Shown: positions 1 through 12,935 of the stretch, piece after piece
How positions within the stretch are numbered: position 1 is the first letter of the stretch
Layout of the letters: each line of letters starts with the position of its first letter
NCBI GenBank assembly: GCA_031772625.1
Contig: CM062808.1
Location: 472,065,655-472,129,654, forward strand
Source of the DNA: Pinus tabuliformis
Taxonomy: Eukaryota > Streptophyta > Pinopsida > Pinales > Pinaceae
Direction of reading: 5' to 3'
Length of the DNA: 64,000 nt
The notes under the pieces: generated by a model
What the model was told of the DNA's origin: nothing
Database searches by the model: none
The model's input: the letters and a program-made list of their open reading frames with translations, nothing else
Made by a program: the position numbers and the translations under genes

Positions 1-308
1 TAGGTGATCTAGTGCATCATGTACAAGGGGCATTGGAGTCTGATATTTCCTTTAGATCCCTTGATATGTATCCCTTCTAGAGCATTGTTCTCCCATCTGA
101 TGGGAACCTCTTGGAAGCCATGGTCTCTCAAAGTCCGTGATCAAGACTCGGAGCATAGTTCCTTTTCTTGTGTCAAGCTCAATAAAAAATGAAATAACAT
201 CCTCAGATCAGAGTTCCTTTTCTTGTGTCAAACTCTTGAAAAAATGAAACAAGTTCCTTTGATCAAAGCTCATTTCTTGTGTCAAGCTCATTAAAAAATT
301 AAAGAAGG
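1..308 (+). mobile_element. Ty3/gypsy internal fragment, same family as the 8.4-16 kb element
   Basis: This stretch is colinear with 12511-12830, the region just after the protease part of the element at 8376-16043. Both share the end of the protease ORF region and then a run of degenerate units of about 60 bp containing 'tgtcaagctcattaaaaaa'. The left end lies outside the window. Similarity stops abruptly near 308, where an LTR-like sequence in the other orientation begins, so this copy was interrupted by a later insertion. It is a fossil fragment with no coding capacity of its own. Confidence 0.75.
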
Positions 309-1422
309 TGTGTGGTGAAGTAAAATTATAAGTGTGGACACAAACAAATTCCTCTAGCCCGATAATGGGTCTAGCCACAATAGTTACATTCTATGGAAGA
401 TTTCCTTAGGTTATAATCAATCAATAGGGCCTACCTCTTCGTCCGCTTATCCTGCTTGATGACGTCCTCACTTTCTCACTCCAACTATCTCTCGCTTCCT
501 TCTTCAAGCACCTGAAACAAGTAAACAACAACAGACAACAAACATGATAATAGACAAATTGCAATTCAACCTACTTAACAAGTCAAGAAACATTAAGCCA
601 TGAATATGTAATATTACAAAACATGTAGGAAATCAATCGATAGTTGCATATATTAATATCAAAGAGAGATTACAACCATTCGTCTTGACATTGCAGTCTT
701 CCTCTGACAAGACAAGGTTCCCACACACTTCTGCTAGCATTCCATGATGGCCTCAATCAACAATAGTTTTAAAGCTCTTCCCTTTAGGCTTCACTCCAAA
801 CCAAATCACACTTATCCCTCACACAACTAGATAGCTACAACTAGTAATAGCTTGCTTGTCTACTCCAAACCAAAATATCATAACCACATTAACATCAACA
901 CTCTAACTAGCTTGTGCTTGGGAAGAAGGGAGGTTTATATAGGAAAAATGGATGGGAGGTGGATCCTCTTCTCATGGGAGAAGGGCTTATCCCTTGAGGT
1001 GGTTCCATCATTATAGGGGAAAGGTTCCCAAACTATCATCCTCGACCCCATATGGCCAGACCATTTACCAAAAGTCCAGTACGAAGCTTCTAGAGCTAGA
1101 AGCTTTGGCTCTAATTTAAAAAAAATTCCATAACAGGACCGATGCGACTAGAACACAACTCAGTAGCTTTGGCCAGCGTGAGGAGTAGTGCTAATCTCTG
1201 CACATCGGTGTAGGGGAGACAAAGGCCAGTAGCGCTGGTCTTGTAAACTGGGCAAAACAGAAGTTTCAAGGGAAATGGTGCAAAAGGGAATTTATCTGCT
1301 AATGAAGAGGGACACAATGGGAGTTTCTTCATGAAGGCAAAGAATGCGGGGTTCATTGTAGAGGTCCTCCAGGATCAAGGAACAGGAAGTACAGGGATAG
1401 AGACAAATGTTGTGTAACAGAT
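309..1422 (-). mobile_element. Putative LTR of a Tat-like Ty3/gypsy element, minus orientation
   Basis: On the minus strand the sequence begins TGTTACAC directly after a polypurine stretch (plus 1423-1440, read on minus as CTTTAGGGGGCATC). This is the same arrangement as the polypurine tract and right LTR of the element at 8376-16043 (CTTTAGGGGGCACTC at about 14996-15010). The far end is placed where similarity to the interrupted host element stops. The LTR sequence differs from that of the 8-16 kb element, so it is a related but separate family. Boundaries are approximate. Confidence 0.5.
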
Positions 1423-3110
1423 GCCCCCTAAAGCGTGAAGGCCGAGTTGGAGTGAAGGATGAAATGATTTATAAATTAGTGCAGGGAACTGATCTGCCGT
1501 CGAAAAACCTACAAGCAAGTATAGATACATATACATAAATTGAGATCTCTGTCAAATGACACATGAATCGTGGCATGGACGTAGCCATCCAGAGAATGAT
1601 CATGTAAATGGATCCAGGTATGGGCGTAGCCATCCATCAAGGAGGATCATAACAAAACGAAGGTATGGTCACAACCACCCAATAATGAGAAGGATCACAT
1701 ATGATAACTCATGGTCTGGTCGTAGCCAGTCATCTGAGAGAGACATGCATATCATCATAACCATGTCACATCACTTCGAAACCTAGACTTTTGTGATCTG
1801 AGTCCAGGGTCTTGCGCTCCAACATGACCCGATCAAAGTACTGATTTTACCATGTGAAGAGATGTGTTGACATCGAACATGCTTGAAATTCGCTTGATTA
1901 CCAGTCAATGATGTAAACTGTTAACAAGCGCGAGAGAAACCACCAATAATGACAATGGTCCTCAAGGTACTATCAACACAATTCACAGAATGTGAATACA
2001 AGAACTCAAGTCAAACATCTGCGAAATAACTCGATCAAAAGCCAATAATGTAAACTTGTCGTTGAGTGCGAAGAACTTGCCATTAGGGCATGCAAGCTCT
2101 AAGGTACCGGAAAGGAGTCTCTCGGTCAACTTCTCAGATAATGAGTTGAAGTCAACGGAAAGAAACCGTGTCGAAGGAGGGCCATAATGAATCCCACATC
2201 ATCTAGGTGAGATTCGAGGATGCAAAATGATTTTGGATGATAGAGAGAATCAGAGGTAAGTGTAACTGCAAAAGGACAACTCTTGAACATATCAGCGACA
2301 CAACTGGAAGTTGGGCAGCTTTTGGATCCATGGGATTAGTGGTAATGATGATGTGTCAGAGATCAAATGGAAGGAAAAAATGAACGGCCCAAACCCAAGA
2401 AGGTCAATGATACAAAGGAGGATGTCCCAACCCGACATGAAGCAAAGAGTGTCATGTTCAAGAGTGAGTTGCCGACACAACTAATAGATTTCCAAATTTC
2501 CCCCCACCATTTCTGGCAAGTACCCCAATTATTTTTTAATCGCAAGCTTGAAGGGGATAGCATATGCTTGCATTGTAAGTTCATCCTTCAAACAAATCCG
2601 ACGTAGTAAGTTTAACGATCCCTAGGAAGGATAATATCATGTTGGTCATGGTGATGAATCCGATGTCGTTTAATAGTTTAACGAGTCTGACAAAGGGGTA
2701 ACTTGGTATATTTTTCACGTTTAGAGAGTTTGAAAAAGACACGTAAAAGAAAACTCCACATGGTCCTTTTTTGTACATTTGTGTCTCTCGAACTCGAAAA
2801 GGTAGAAAACAATACTTGAGAGAACCGCTTGACCATTTCAGTCAAGGAGTACCTTTTTCGTAAATAGCGCCTCCCAGCCTGAAAAAGGGGTAAATTTATA
2901 TTGGTCGCACGACGTTTTGCATCCATTAATGAGTTCGAAATGACAAGGGCTCGACCATATTTTCGCTTTTAAAGGGTTGGAAAAGAGCTGAAAGTGGACC
3001 CCCATTTTTATTCTCTTTAACAAGTCAAAAAGGGAAAAAATACTCGGAAATATTTTCATATTAGTTTAATGAGTCAAGAAAAGAGCTAAAACGTGACTCA
3101 TCATCATCAT
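1423..3110 (-). mobile_element. Internal part of the minus-strand Tat-like gypsy fossil
   Basis: No coding domain is recognisable here. Parts of 2640-3100 resemble the reverse complement of 13540-13900, the non-coding 3' internal region of the element at 8376-16043; shared words include 'cgaaaaggtagaa' and the context around it. This supports a related element lying in the opposite orientation. Short ORFs on both strands in this stretch have no recognisable domain and are treated as chance. The far end of the element was not found. Confidence 0.45.
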
Positions 3111-3641
3111 TGAACATCCATCACTTGTCGATGCACTAGTAAGGTAAAGTGTATTATCGAGTCCTTGAGGCAAAATAGGCCAAAATATTTACAAAACCTG
3201 ATATTTTCATGAAAAAATGAATAAAAGGGGGAAAAGTACATATATTTTTACCATTTACCATTTTACCTTTGTTGTGAATTCTTTTTACTCACTTTTTCCC
3301 TAATTGTTATGGAGCAGATTGCAAGAGATCCAGGAGGTCAATCGATGAGCTACTAGTTCTAGGTAACAACCGAAGCCTTGAGCTCCATTTGCATGCTCTT
3401 TATTTCTTCTTTTAGCCACTTTTTTATGTTTTTAAGGAGGTTTTCTAAAATAATTTTCACCCTCAGTCAAAGCGATGTCTGGGCACGGAATCGCGCCGGC
3501 TGAGGGTGATTAACAAATTCATCTGCACTGATCGGTGCAACTATTTTTAAAACAGGCGCGCTGATGTCGTGGATATGGAAAAAACCTATTTTCTCAAAAA
3601 TTGATTGTTTAAACTTGAATTTTATGTGCCAAGGATGATTA

Positions 3642-4190
3642 TTGACTCAAATTAATGTCTTTTGTAGGAGAGAATCGCTGAAAATGGTGGATTGGAAAGA
3701 AAGGGAACATGAATACGTTGACACCCAGGCAATGAATGACCCAAATTCCCTGGAGGCTTTGAGGGCTTGCAGGCTCCTCAAATTCTTTCTTACGCCAGGG
3801 ATGCAGGCCCAACCTGAGTTTCTTTGATACCTGATTAGTCTTTGGGACATTAATCGGGAGATTTTTGTCATTGGCGACTAGGAGCTAGAGTTGGAAACTT
3901 CAAATATATACTTCATCACTAGACTGTCCTGTAGAGGGGAGCCAGTGAACTAGTATGGGTTGTGTCTGATTGGGGCAAGCATATCTTGCTTGCTTTCTGA
4001 ACATTGTCCTAAGGCCCTGAAATCCAAGAGTGGGAAAATAGAGATTTCTAGTGTGCAGGATCTGACACTGAGGATGCTTTTGTTGACTATCGAAAAACCA
4101 TTTTTTTTTAATTCAAATTTTTTAAAACATGATAGGTTAATCAAACTTGATTCTTATTGTGTAATGATCTTTTTTGGCCACCATCGCACA
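3642..4190 (+). mobile_element. Remnant of a retroelement extra ORF (Tat-like gypsy type)
   Basis: Plus-strand translation gives fragments such as LSCRGEPVN and VQDLTLRML, which resemble the additional, non gag-pol ORF carried by some plant Ty3/gypsy elements of the Tat group. The recognition is from memory of that family's general style and is not certain. It is broken, with several breaks. The 300 bases before it hold a short inverted repeat but no coding signal. Confidence 0.35.
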
Positions 4191-5524
4191 TTAGCAGTGG
4201 TCCGTCAGTGCATAAATTTCCACCAACATACATTTGTAGTGGTTTGTTAATTCATAAATGAACACTAACCGAATGCAAGCACCTTGAGGAACGAGACAGA
4301 AAAATGCATAATATTATGCATGCCACTGAGCTTTGAAACGAACCAACACTGTCAAAATCATAACCATAGAATCGTGGGTTGGGCGTTTGTGGTTCAGTGT
4401 ATTTGAGGCACTATACATTAATTTAGACCAAAATCAATAATTTTGGTCAACCATGCTTTTTAATTGTTTTTCTAAAATTAAAAAATGATATTATAAATAT
4501 AATCATATTTATTTATTGTTGAAAGTTATTTAAAAAAAAAAATCAATGTAATGTAGTAAGCTTTTTGTAAAGCCTTTTCCAGAGGTAATTTAATGTTAGT
4601 TTCTGGAATAGGATGATACTGATATTACCATTGTTTCATAATTTTTTTAATATATTATATTACCATTGTTTCATAATTCTTTTTTAATATATTATATGTT
4701 GATGTAGTGATACTATTTTGTTTTTCTTTTTTAAAATTATTATTATTATTATTTAAGAATAAATAGACATCATTTATTGTATTATCATTTTTGTGTGTAT
4801 GTGTTTTTTTGTTGGGTGAATTATATTAATTTCAAAAATTGGGGTTTACAGAGTAAGATATAAAAAGTCAAGTTAGTCTTTTACTGGGGAGACTAGACCA
4901 TATCCAAAAATATACTCATTTTGAGGAGGATAGAGATAGTTGAAAGATATAAGACTTACTAAAATAGAACTAAAACATTGGCCTAAGTGGCCTTGTATAT
5001 AAACAACTATAAACAAAAGTTCAAAAGCCATACACATTCCACAACTATGTTGAGGGATCTGAATTCAAGACTGGAACTTGGATTGGTGCTTTTGAGTCCT
5101 CTAATGTTCTACTTGACATTGGAGGAATGGCGAGATATCATTCAATATTCTCCATTCTCTGATCTAGAACATTTTCAACACTTTTGGGATCCTCACCAAT
5201 GGGAGATAAACCAAAAAAATAATCAAACTCTTCACTCCCATAAACTTACCTTCCAAGTTGTTTCCTAGCTCTATCATTTCTCCTAGGATGTTGATCTATT
5301 CTAGTTTCTCCTCTACTTGTATCATTGTGTTGTGCGTTATAAATTTCTTCAATGTAAATGTATCATGTATTAATATTGAACTAGATTTTTATTGCCTTAA
5401 TGGGATTAGACCTCATATTGTGGGTCTTAGCTGCATTACGTGTCAAAATTCAATAATTAAACTAAGCGACAGGGAACGCTAGCTATGCGGCCTTATTAGA
5501 TAATGAAAGGTTTTTATTTTAGGT

Positions 5525-5562
<38 letters not shown>

Positions 5563-8370
5563 GTTTAAGATTATATATTTATAATTATCACAAGTCTTGT
5601 CATAGAGAGGTGTTTTGATTTTGAAATGTAATATTAGATAATGAATTTTTTTATTTATTTATTTTATAAACTGATTTGTGAAGTTAAAAATTTAGAAAGC
5701 TATTTGGTAAAATATTGGTATAAAATCACTAGTTTTCATGTTAAGGATTTGGCCTTTTTTAAGAATATTAAAAAAATTTGAGTTAAGAAACCATTCTTAT
5801 TAGTTGGATTAAGAGTAAAGATACAAACCGATCACTCTATTATGTTCACAAAAATAGAGATGTGCTAATATTGCAACAAGAAGAAATGTGCCTATTACAT
5901 TTATTATTAAAATAAAACACATGGTTAGAAACATATTACTATTGCAAGTGAAGATAAGGATCAATATTGTGTCATGGTGAAATGGATTGAAAATGGGCAC
6001 TGAAAAAGAAAATTTGTCAAATGAATTATTATCCATTTTAGACGTAGCTCAAATGAATACAATAGAGAATTATGATGCAACAGTTATGTAACCAAAACAA
6101 ATCAAAGTACTCAACAAGAACAATCTAACATACACAACAATATAAATTATTGACAAGTTTAGTTTTTATTCAACTAATCTGAAGGCCTGTATTGGACAAT
6201 AAAAAAATTGAGGAATCGATTTGGATACAAGGATATTTGACTTTTCTTAAATCCCGAAGACCATAATTTGAATATTATAGGAGCCAAATTGTAACAATTT
6301 CTCGTTAATATTCCCTCATTGTAAATAATTGTAATTATTCAAAATAGCTAAGAAAAACGGACACTGATTCCAGTTGCTTGGGGAGGAAGTTTTCTTGAAG
6401 AATTTGTGATTTTAAATGTATCAACCATGGTTTAACTGAGAATTTTAATGGGTTGAATATGCAATAAGTAATAAAAGGATAGGCCCATGTGTCTCTTAGC
6501 TCTAGCAAAAAGCAACAAAGGACAAAAGTATTAGAAGGAGGAACATGTTGCACTGTCCAAGGTATTTGGCTTGCGTGGAGACTCAAAAAATATAGATATA
6601 TAGTCTGTTGAGGGGGAACGAAAAAAAGTTATGAGGAAGGGAACTCATTCACGCTTGCATGGTGGAAGAACACATAGTGGTGAGCACTATAGGGAATTCC
6701 TACAAGGGTCAGAGGTGTCGACGAGAGTAGCGATTAGAATCATGATGATTGAGTTCTAGAAAAAGATGAACCATATCAGAAAATCTTGAGAGGATTTCTA
6801 GGTGAAATATTATACAAAATAGTGGTTTCCTAAAGGTTGAATAACCAAATGGAAGCTTGCGGATGGATGAACCTACTAGATTGGGAAGAGACACTTAGGT
6901 ATTTGTGAGGGCTAATGAACCACCAGGAGTTGCCTTGGGGCTAAAGATCTGGTGCTTGACTCACTAATGAAGTACCTGGAGAGGTGATCTCTTACCCATC
7001 AATTGTTTATCCACTAATGAACGTTCCCTTGATGTGGACTCTCTTCTCCTAAAACTGAGTTGAGACTCTTTGTGTTGTGGTATCCTAGCGTGGATGCTAA
7101 TCATGTTTGAAAAGTCTAGAAACACTGAGTGGAAGCATTTGTAGTTGGTGGATGGAGGTAGAGTCTCAATCTTAGTTGTCATATGTCTTACAAGATAAGT
7201 ATTCTCTTATGTATTTGTAATGTGATTATCATGAGTCTATGTTTATTGTGGTGAAATGATGTCATGATAATGTTAAGGAGTATTGTTTCCTACATAAATG
7301 AGGAGTCTCAATGTATGGTGTAAATATTTTAGGGAATGGTTCATTTCGAGTGGATATTTGTGGGCTTGAAATTAACCTGGGATTTCCTAAGCATGAAGAA
7401 ATGGGAATACTTATTAATGATTAATTAATTGTATTGAAATATTTGAATATATGGCCACAATGTTGATGAATTTTTCAAGTTAAAAATTAGGAGCATGATT
7501 TCGATTATAGAAGTTCTCCTTGAATGTTTTCATATGAACGATTATTCTTGTATCTATTCTAAGCCTGCAAATTGATCTAAATGGCATGTGTATGAAGGAA
7601 TAGATCAGTATTTGTTAGACACAAGAATACCTGTGTTAAAAATCCTTGGTTATCAGTCTGATATTCACCCATAAGATCAGGAGGGATAACATTTATGTGT
7701 GTGTGTGTGTGTGGGTATTTTGTAGGTCACATGCTAAATTAGGTTGAGCACTTACATAAATATCATTGGGTATAGCCCAAAAGGACCTTCATTTAACCTT
7801 GTATATCTATAGGCTACACGTCAGATGCCTAGGAAAAGGCCCTTATACATGCATTAACAATTACTAAGTGCAAGGATGAAATCCTTAAGTTCATAGTGCA
7901 TGAAATTGAAAGGAAATGGATTATAACCTCTTTGAACTTGTGATCCGGTGCGGTGATCAAGCACTTAAACAAGAGGTGGACTCGGACCATCAATGGGTAA
8001 CCACTCATGGTCATTAGATAACCCTGGAACTTTCTCCCCGAAGGTTTCAAGGGGAGGCCCAAGGGAAACCCCTAGGATTTTATTCCTGGGGTGACTTGGC
8101 ATAGTGTGGTTGGTTGAACACCCTTATCCCAAATGAATGGAAAACCACAAATTTCCTCATAACATGAAAAACATGCATACAAGGGGTTGGAAATTACGGT
8201 GGGACCTAGGATAATGGGGTGCATAGCATGGTGGAGAGAGTGATGTAGTGCCCTTGTGGTGTGCCACATGGCACCTTGGCTTAGCATTTTCTTGGGTCCA
8301 AGAGGGCCTAACTCATGTGACACATGGCACTCTCTTATGAGGCCACATGGATGGTACATCGTCATTTGGC
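4191..8370. other. Gene-free AT-rich stretch with microsatellites
   Basis: No domain-bearing ORF was recognised on either strand. It holds a (TA)n run near 5532-5558, a (TG)n run near 7697-7714 and a short tandem repeat at 4627-4697. The last 300 bases (8050-8370) are richer in G+C and read like retroelement LTR sequence into which the 8376-16043 element inserted; the other side of that interrupted sequence starts at 16049. Confidence 0.6.
4627..4697. repeat. Short tandem duplication, unit about 40 bp
   Basis: The words 'accattgtttcataatt' followed by a T-run and 'aatatattatat' occur twice in direct succession, at about 4627 and 4667. It is a simple local duplication in AT-rich DNA. Confidence 0.8.
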
Positions 8371-8375
8371 ATCAC

Positions 8376-9406
8376 TGTTATAGGCTATTTTGTCTCATCT
8401 GATCAATCAGCCTCATAATGGGATCATTCACATCTTATTCCCCCATTACATTATCATTGCACAAAGCCCTATGCATGACTCTCTAATTCCCCAGAATTTC
8501 TACCCTAAACTATATCATATGAGCTAGTTTTAGGACCAATGCACCATGGCCTCTTGCTATACAGTGTTCACCTACATGTTGCCCCATTATGGTCTGTGTT
8601 GATCACCTACAAGTTTCTCTCCTTACAACTGCATTGGTTCTAGAAATTTGGGAAAAAGAGAGAGAATCTTGAAGCCTCCATTTCTAGAAGCTTCCAGGAT
8701 CTATTATAACCATTTACCTTAGACAAAAAATTTGAATCTTATCTTATCCTACCGTGGAGTTTTCATCCCTTATCCTTAGATCTCATCCTCTCATCAAGAG
8801 TGGATCTCAATCCCAAGATTGGTAAAAGGATAAGACCTCCAAAATTACCCCACTTCTCTATATATTTACAGCCTTCCATATGCAAGAGGTTGGATTTTGG
8901 AGAGTGATTCTACCCTAATGTTTTTGTTGTGAGAGTGATACTTACATGCATTTAGGGTGATTGGAGGTACACTTTGTGACAAAGAAAGGAAAAGTCAACA
9001 ACATGGAGGAGCTATTCTACAAGATTGACACCTATTTATGGTTGTAACTCACTCCATTTATATCAATACAAAAAGTTCTTTTTTTTACTATATATGACGT
9101 CATTATTTCATATATTTCAATACCATGTTAATATGTTGAATAAAGTATATAGATGATGCTACATATCTCATATTTTATTTTCTTGTGTTGTCTTATTGTG
9201 CAGGTTCTTATTTTGGCAACTAGATCTAGGATTGGAGCATTCATGCCAAAGAAGGAGTGAAACATACGATAGATTCCAATTAGGTTTCTTCCCCTCATCT
9301 ACTTACTTTAAGGAAAACATTGGGTCCTTTGTCATTTTGTTGTTCTAGGTTAACCACCAAACCTAGGGGAGATATTTATGTCAGTAGTCATAAATCTTGC
9401 ATAACA
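8376..9406 (+). repeat. Left LTR of the 8.4-16 kb gypsy element
   Basis: It starts TGTTATAGG and ends ATAACA. It aligns along its whole length with 15011-16043. It includes 'ctctatatatttacagcc', a possible TATA region near 8850-8870. A diverged partial relative lies at 29612-30165. Confidence 0.9.
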
Positions 9407-9409
9407 AAT

Positions 9410-9427
9410 TGGCGACTCTGCTGGGGA
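9410..9427 (+). other. Primer-binding-site-like sequence
   Basis: The bases tggcgactctgctgggga lie three bases after the left LTR end, the expected place for a tRNA primer site starting TGG. The tRNA species was not assigned. Confidence 0.7.
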
Positions 9428-11289
9428 GCGGTCTATTCCCTTGGTGGTTTCTTTGTCCACTATGTTTGATTTTCCACTGTCATAGACCTTTATTGATTTA
9501 ACCAACCAAGAACAGACCTAGGGAAGTGATTGCATTGAGTCTTGTTTGCAATTTTTGTGTCAGAATCCTCTTTCCCAAGACCAACGCACCCTTTAGTCTA
9601 CTGATAGAGTGTTGCACCCCACCTAGGCCTTCTTTGTGCCTATGTTGCACCCCAACTGGGCCCTCTTTGTGCCTGTGTTGAAAAGCACTGGTGCCTCTTC
9701 TGCACCTACGTTGATCTCTTTTTTTGCACAAAATTTTCCTTGTTTTCTTAGTGTTAACTTGGTCAACCTACTTCCAACTGACCTTCCCTGAATCTTGAGT
9801 GCCTTGTGGTCCCTTTGAAGCCTCCATTTTGTTTTCATTTGTGTTTGAATTCCTTTTTTAAGGATCGGTTTCAATTTTTCTTTGCTCTTATCATTAGGTC
9901 TCTTGCAAACTAATTTCGTTTGGTCATTGGTCGCTTGGATGAATTGTTTTTTAGTCCTCATTCTAAATAGTTCATTTGAGTCAGTTATTAAACATTTATA
10001 TCTTAGTTTTCATTTGAAAATTAAGTGGAATCGAAAAGAAATATCTTATGCATCATCCATTGCATATAGGGCTTTGATTTTGATTGGAATAGTGAAGTTA
10101 TAGAGATTGATTATTGCATCACTTGTTTGTTACATTGTTGATTGATTTCTTCTTCCCCTAATTAGTTAGGACTTTCATTATTAAAAGGAAAATGAAAAGA
10201 GTTATTTTTGTCATATTAGTTGCATTGTAGGTGTGTTCAGGTGACATCGATTTTTGAGCCTTGAAACTAAAAAATAATTACTGAATCGACCTAAGGAGCA
10301 TTTGTAACATTAATGCAAACACATAGAGGTCTAGGCTAGAGATGTTTTCTGGTGTCGTTAAATGTAGGAGTTGTCGTTGTTTTCCAGTGTTGCATCCTGG
10401 GGGTGAAATCTCGTTCCACATACGTGAGTATATGGGATTGTTCGCCATGTACCTTTGGGTATATTTGTGGCGCTCCATGCACGTAAAGTATATGGGAATG
10501 CTCTCATCAAATGGTTATGCATTAGAAAACACTACAATGGACTACACTCCCATGTACCGTCGAGTATATTTTGGGAGTCCCCTATAGGTTTCTATGCATA
10601 CATAGGTAACTGATTCAGTCGCCTTGTATACTGTGATACATCAAACACAACATTCAGGGAGATTTCCTGCATGCATGTTAAGTCCTTAGTTCGCCAAGGT
10701 GTATATTGTAGTTCACAGTTGCTTAGTAAAACTTTATGCCTAGTTACCCCTTTGTTTTGTTTGTGTCCTTAACTTCTAAAATCAATTTATTTTATGTGGA
10801 ACAACATCCTCCCTGTGGAAGAACTCCTTAGTGGATCTTAGGTTGAGACTAATGGAAACAGTTCCAGAGTCTACCAATCAAGGGAACCCCTATGACAGGA
10901 ATCCTGGTCCTTTTCATTCTTTCGGAAACATTGGTGCTCCTTATATGGCAACGTTGTCCCTTCCCGGATTTACCATTGGTTTTCTGGTTTGGTTAGTTTT
11001 GACCCCTATGGTTCCGAATGTCCAAACTGCTTCTCAACTGAGGTCTCCTTCAATTGAACAACATTAACTTCATGTTGATCCTAAAGTTGACCCTTTTTCT
11101 TCTTCACCTATTGTTCCTTCATCCTTTTCTTCCTCTTCGCCTGGTGAAATTCTAGGTTCTAGTAACCCGGAAGCCAAGAAGAAGAAGAAAATGATGAAGA
11201 GGAAGAAGCAAAATAAGTAGGGGGCAACCAAGAAACCATTGCCACAGATGCAACTAGTATGGAAAAGTCTTCCAATCAGCCTCGTAAAG

Positions 11290-11365
11290 TTAAATCCCCT
11301 TTCGTGTTATGTAAGGGTGACCACATTTTTAGAGATTGTCCTAGTATTCCCAAGGTATTAGAAGT
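11290..11365 (+). mobile_element. Gag zinc-knuckle remnant of the 8.4-16 kb element
   Basis: Translation shows CKGDHIFRDCPSIPK, a CCHC-type knuckle of the kind found in plant Ty3/gypsy gag. It is preceded by a lysine-rich stretch near 11170-11215. It is a fossil part of the enclosing element. Confidence 0.6.
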
Positions 11366-12129
11366 GTGGTCCATAGGCTCACATCAGCCTTTGTCATCAA
11401 CATCTTGAGATCTTACTGGTGGCAAACCCTCAACTAGTGATAGGAAGGTCCATGGGAAAAAGGTAAAGTCTACTTTACCTATAATTTATGTGAAGAGAAT
11501 CATCCTATTCACCTTTTTCCTTATATGGATGAAGCACCAAAGGTTTTGGAAAAACTTACAGCTTCTTATCCATGACTTCTAGCTAGTTACCACAATCTTT
11601 CTCCCAATCCTCCACTAGTTGATGAAGTGATTGATCAAAATCCATCTATAAACAATCCCGCTCTCCCTTAACATGAATCCCATGAGTCTGTTCCCGACCA
11701 ACCATTGGTTGAGAAAATGGTTGACTCAATTCCACCTTTAGTTGATCGTACCTTTCCCGTAGAGAGTGAACTTCATACAACTCAGGTTCTTCTTGTTTCT
11801 TCATATTCCAATGAATTGGGAGGAAATATACTCTTGTTCCAATGACACAGGAGGAAAATATTCTCGTTCCCTCGGCACAGGGGGGAAACCTTCCCATTCT
11901 TATGGCATAAGGGGGTAGTTATCTCATTCCTACGGTCCCCCTTCCAAGTAGTATGGTCACTTCCTTTGACTAGAGTCGACTGACAGGATATCGTCTTCCT
12001 CCTTACGTTCCATTCCATATCATGGTACAGTCATATAATGTGGTTGTACCTAGCACAATTATAAATCAAGGCACATATGTTAGTATTATGTCCTCAACTT
12101 CTTGGCAAGCTTTAGGTTCTCCATAGCTT

Positions 12130-12591
12130 GTGCCCATTACCCAGAATCTATTGGCTTTTAAGAGAGGAAACAATCAAGAATTAGGGATCCTTCCTAATTT
12201 TCCTATTACTTTGGGAGGAAAGTCTGTCTATATCGATATGATGGTAATCCAACACCCTTTGGATTTTAATTTACTCCTTGGGTGTGACTATGTTTATGTC
12301 ATGGGAGCTCTTTCCTCTTCACTCTTTCGTGTGATGTGTTTCCCACATGAAATAATAATCGTGACTATTGACCAAATTTCATTCATTGGTCCTAATTTGG
12401 CTCCCAATCAACCAACTTCTCTAAATGTTCCTTATATGCAAGTGGTATATTCCCCACCACTAGTTAATTATGTGGCCACCTATTCCATGCCTACGTCTAC
12501 TAATGATCTAGTAGGTGATGTAGTGCATCATGTACTAGGGGCTTTGGAGTCTGATCTTTCCATTAGATCCCTTGATATGTATCCCTTCTAG
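12130..12591 (+). mobile_element. Protease-region remnant of the 8.4-16 kb element
   Basis: A 153-codon open stretch contains LDFNLLLGCDYV and FPITLGGKSVYIDMMV, matching the C-terminal half of the aspartic protease domain of plant Ty3/gypsy elements (the NLLLGRDW/Y region). Its end is shared with the first bases of the window, where another copy of the family begins. It is a fossil. Confidence 0.65.
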
Positions 12592-12649
12592 AGCATTGTT
12601 CTCCCATCTGATGAGAACCTCTTGGAAGCCATGGTCTCCCAGAGGCCAT

Positions 12650-12935
12650 GATCAAGGCTCAGAGCATAGTTTCTTTTCTTGTGTCAAGCTTAATAAAAAT
12701 GAAATAAGGTCCTCAGAGTAGAGTTCTTTTCTTGTGTGAAACTCCTTAAAAAATGAAACAAGGTCCTTTGATCAAAGTTCATTTTCTTGTGTCAAGCTCA
12801 TTAAAAAATGAAACAAGGTGTCATGAGGATAGTTATTTTACTATCTCAACCTCGTTAAAAAATGAAATAAGTTCCCATGTGCATAGTTCTTTTCATGTGT
12901 CAAGTTCATTAAAAAATGAAATGGATCCGATTTTC
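12650..12935 (+). repeat. Degenerate tandem repeat, unit about 60 bp
   Basis: Successive units each carry 'ttcttgtgtcaagctc' followed by 'attaaaaaatgaaa'. The same array follows the same protease region in the copy at 170-308, so it belongs to the retroelement family and not to this locus. A looser version continues to about 13290 with 'catagttt...gtttcaagctt...aaaatgaaacca'. Confidence 0.75.

Noticed and set aside
9623-9961. 112-codon minus-strand ORF in the leader of the 8.4-16 kb element
   Set aside because: It runs antisense to the element, is lysine-rich by composition and crosses a short tandem repeat; no domain.
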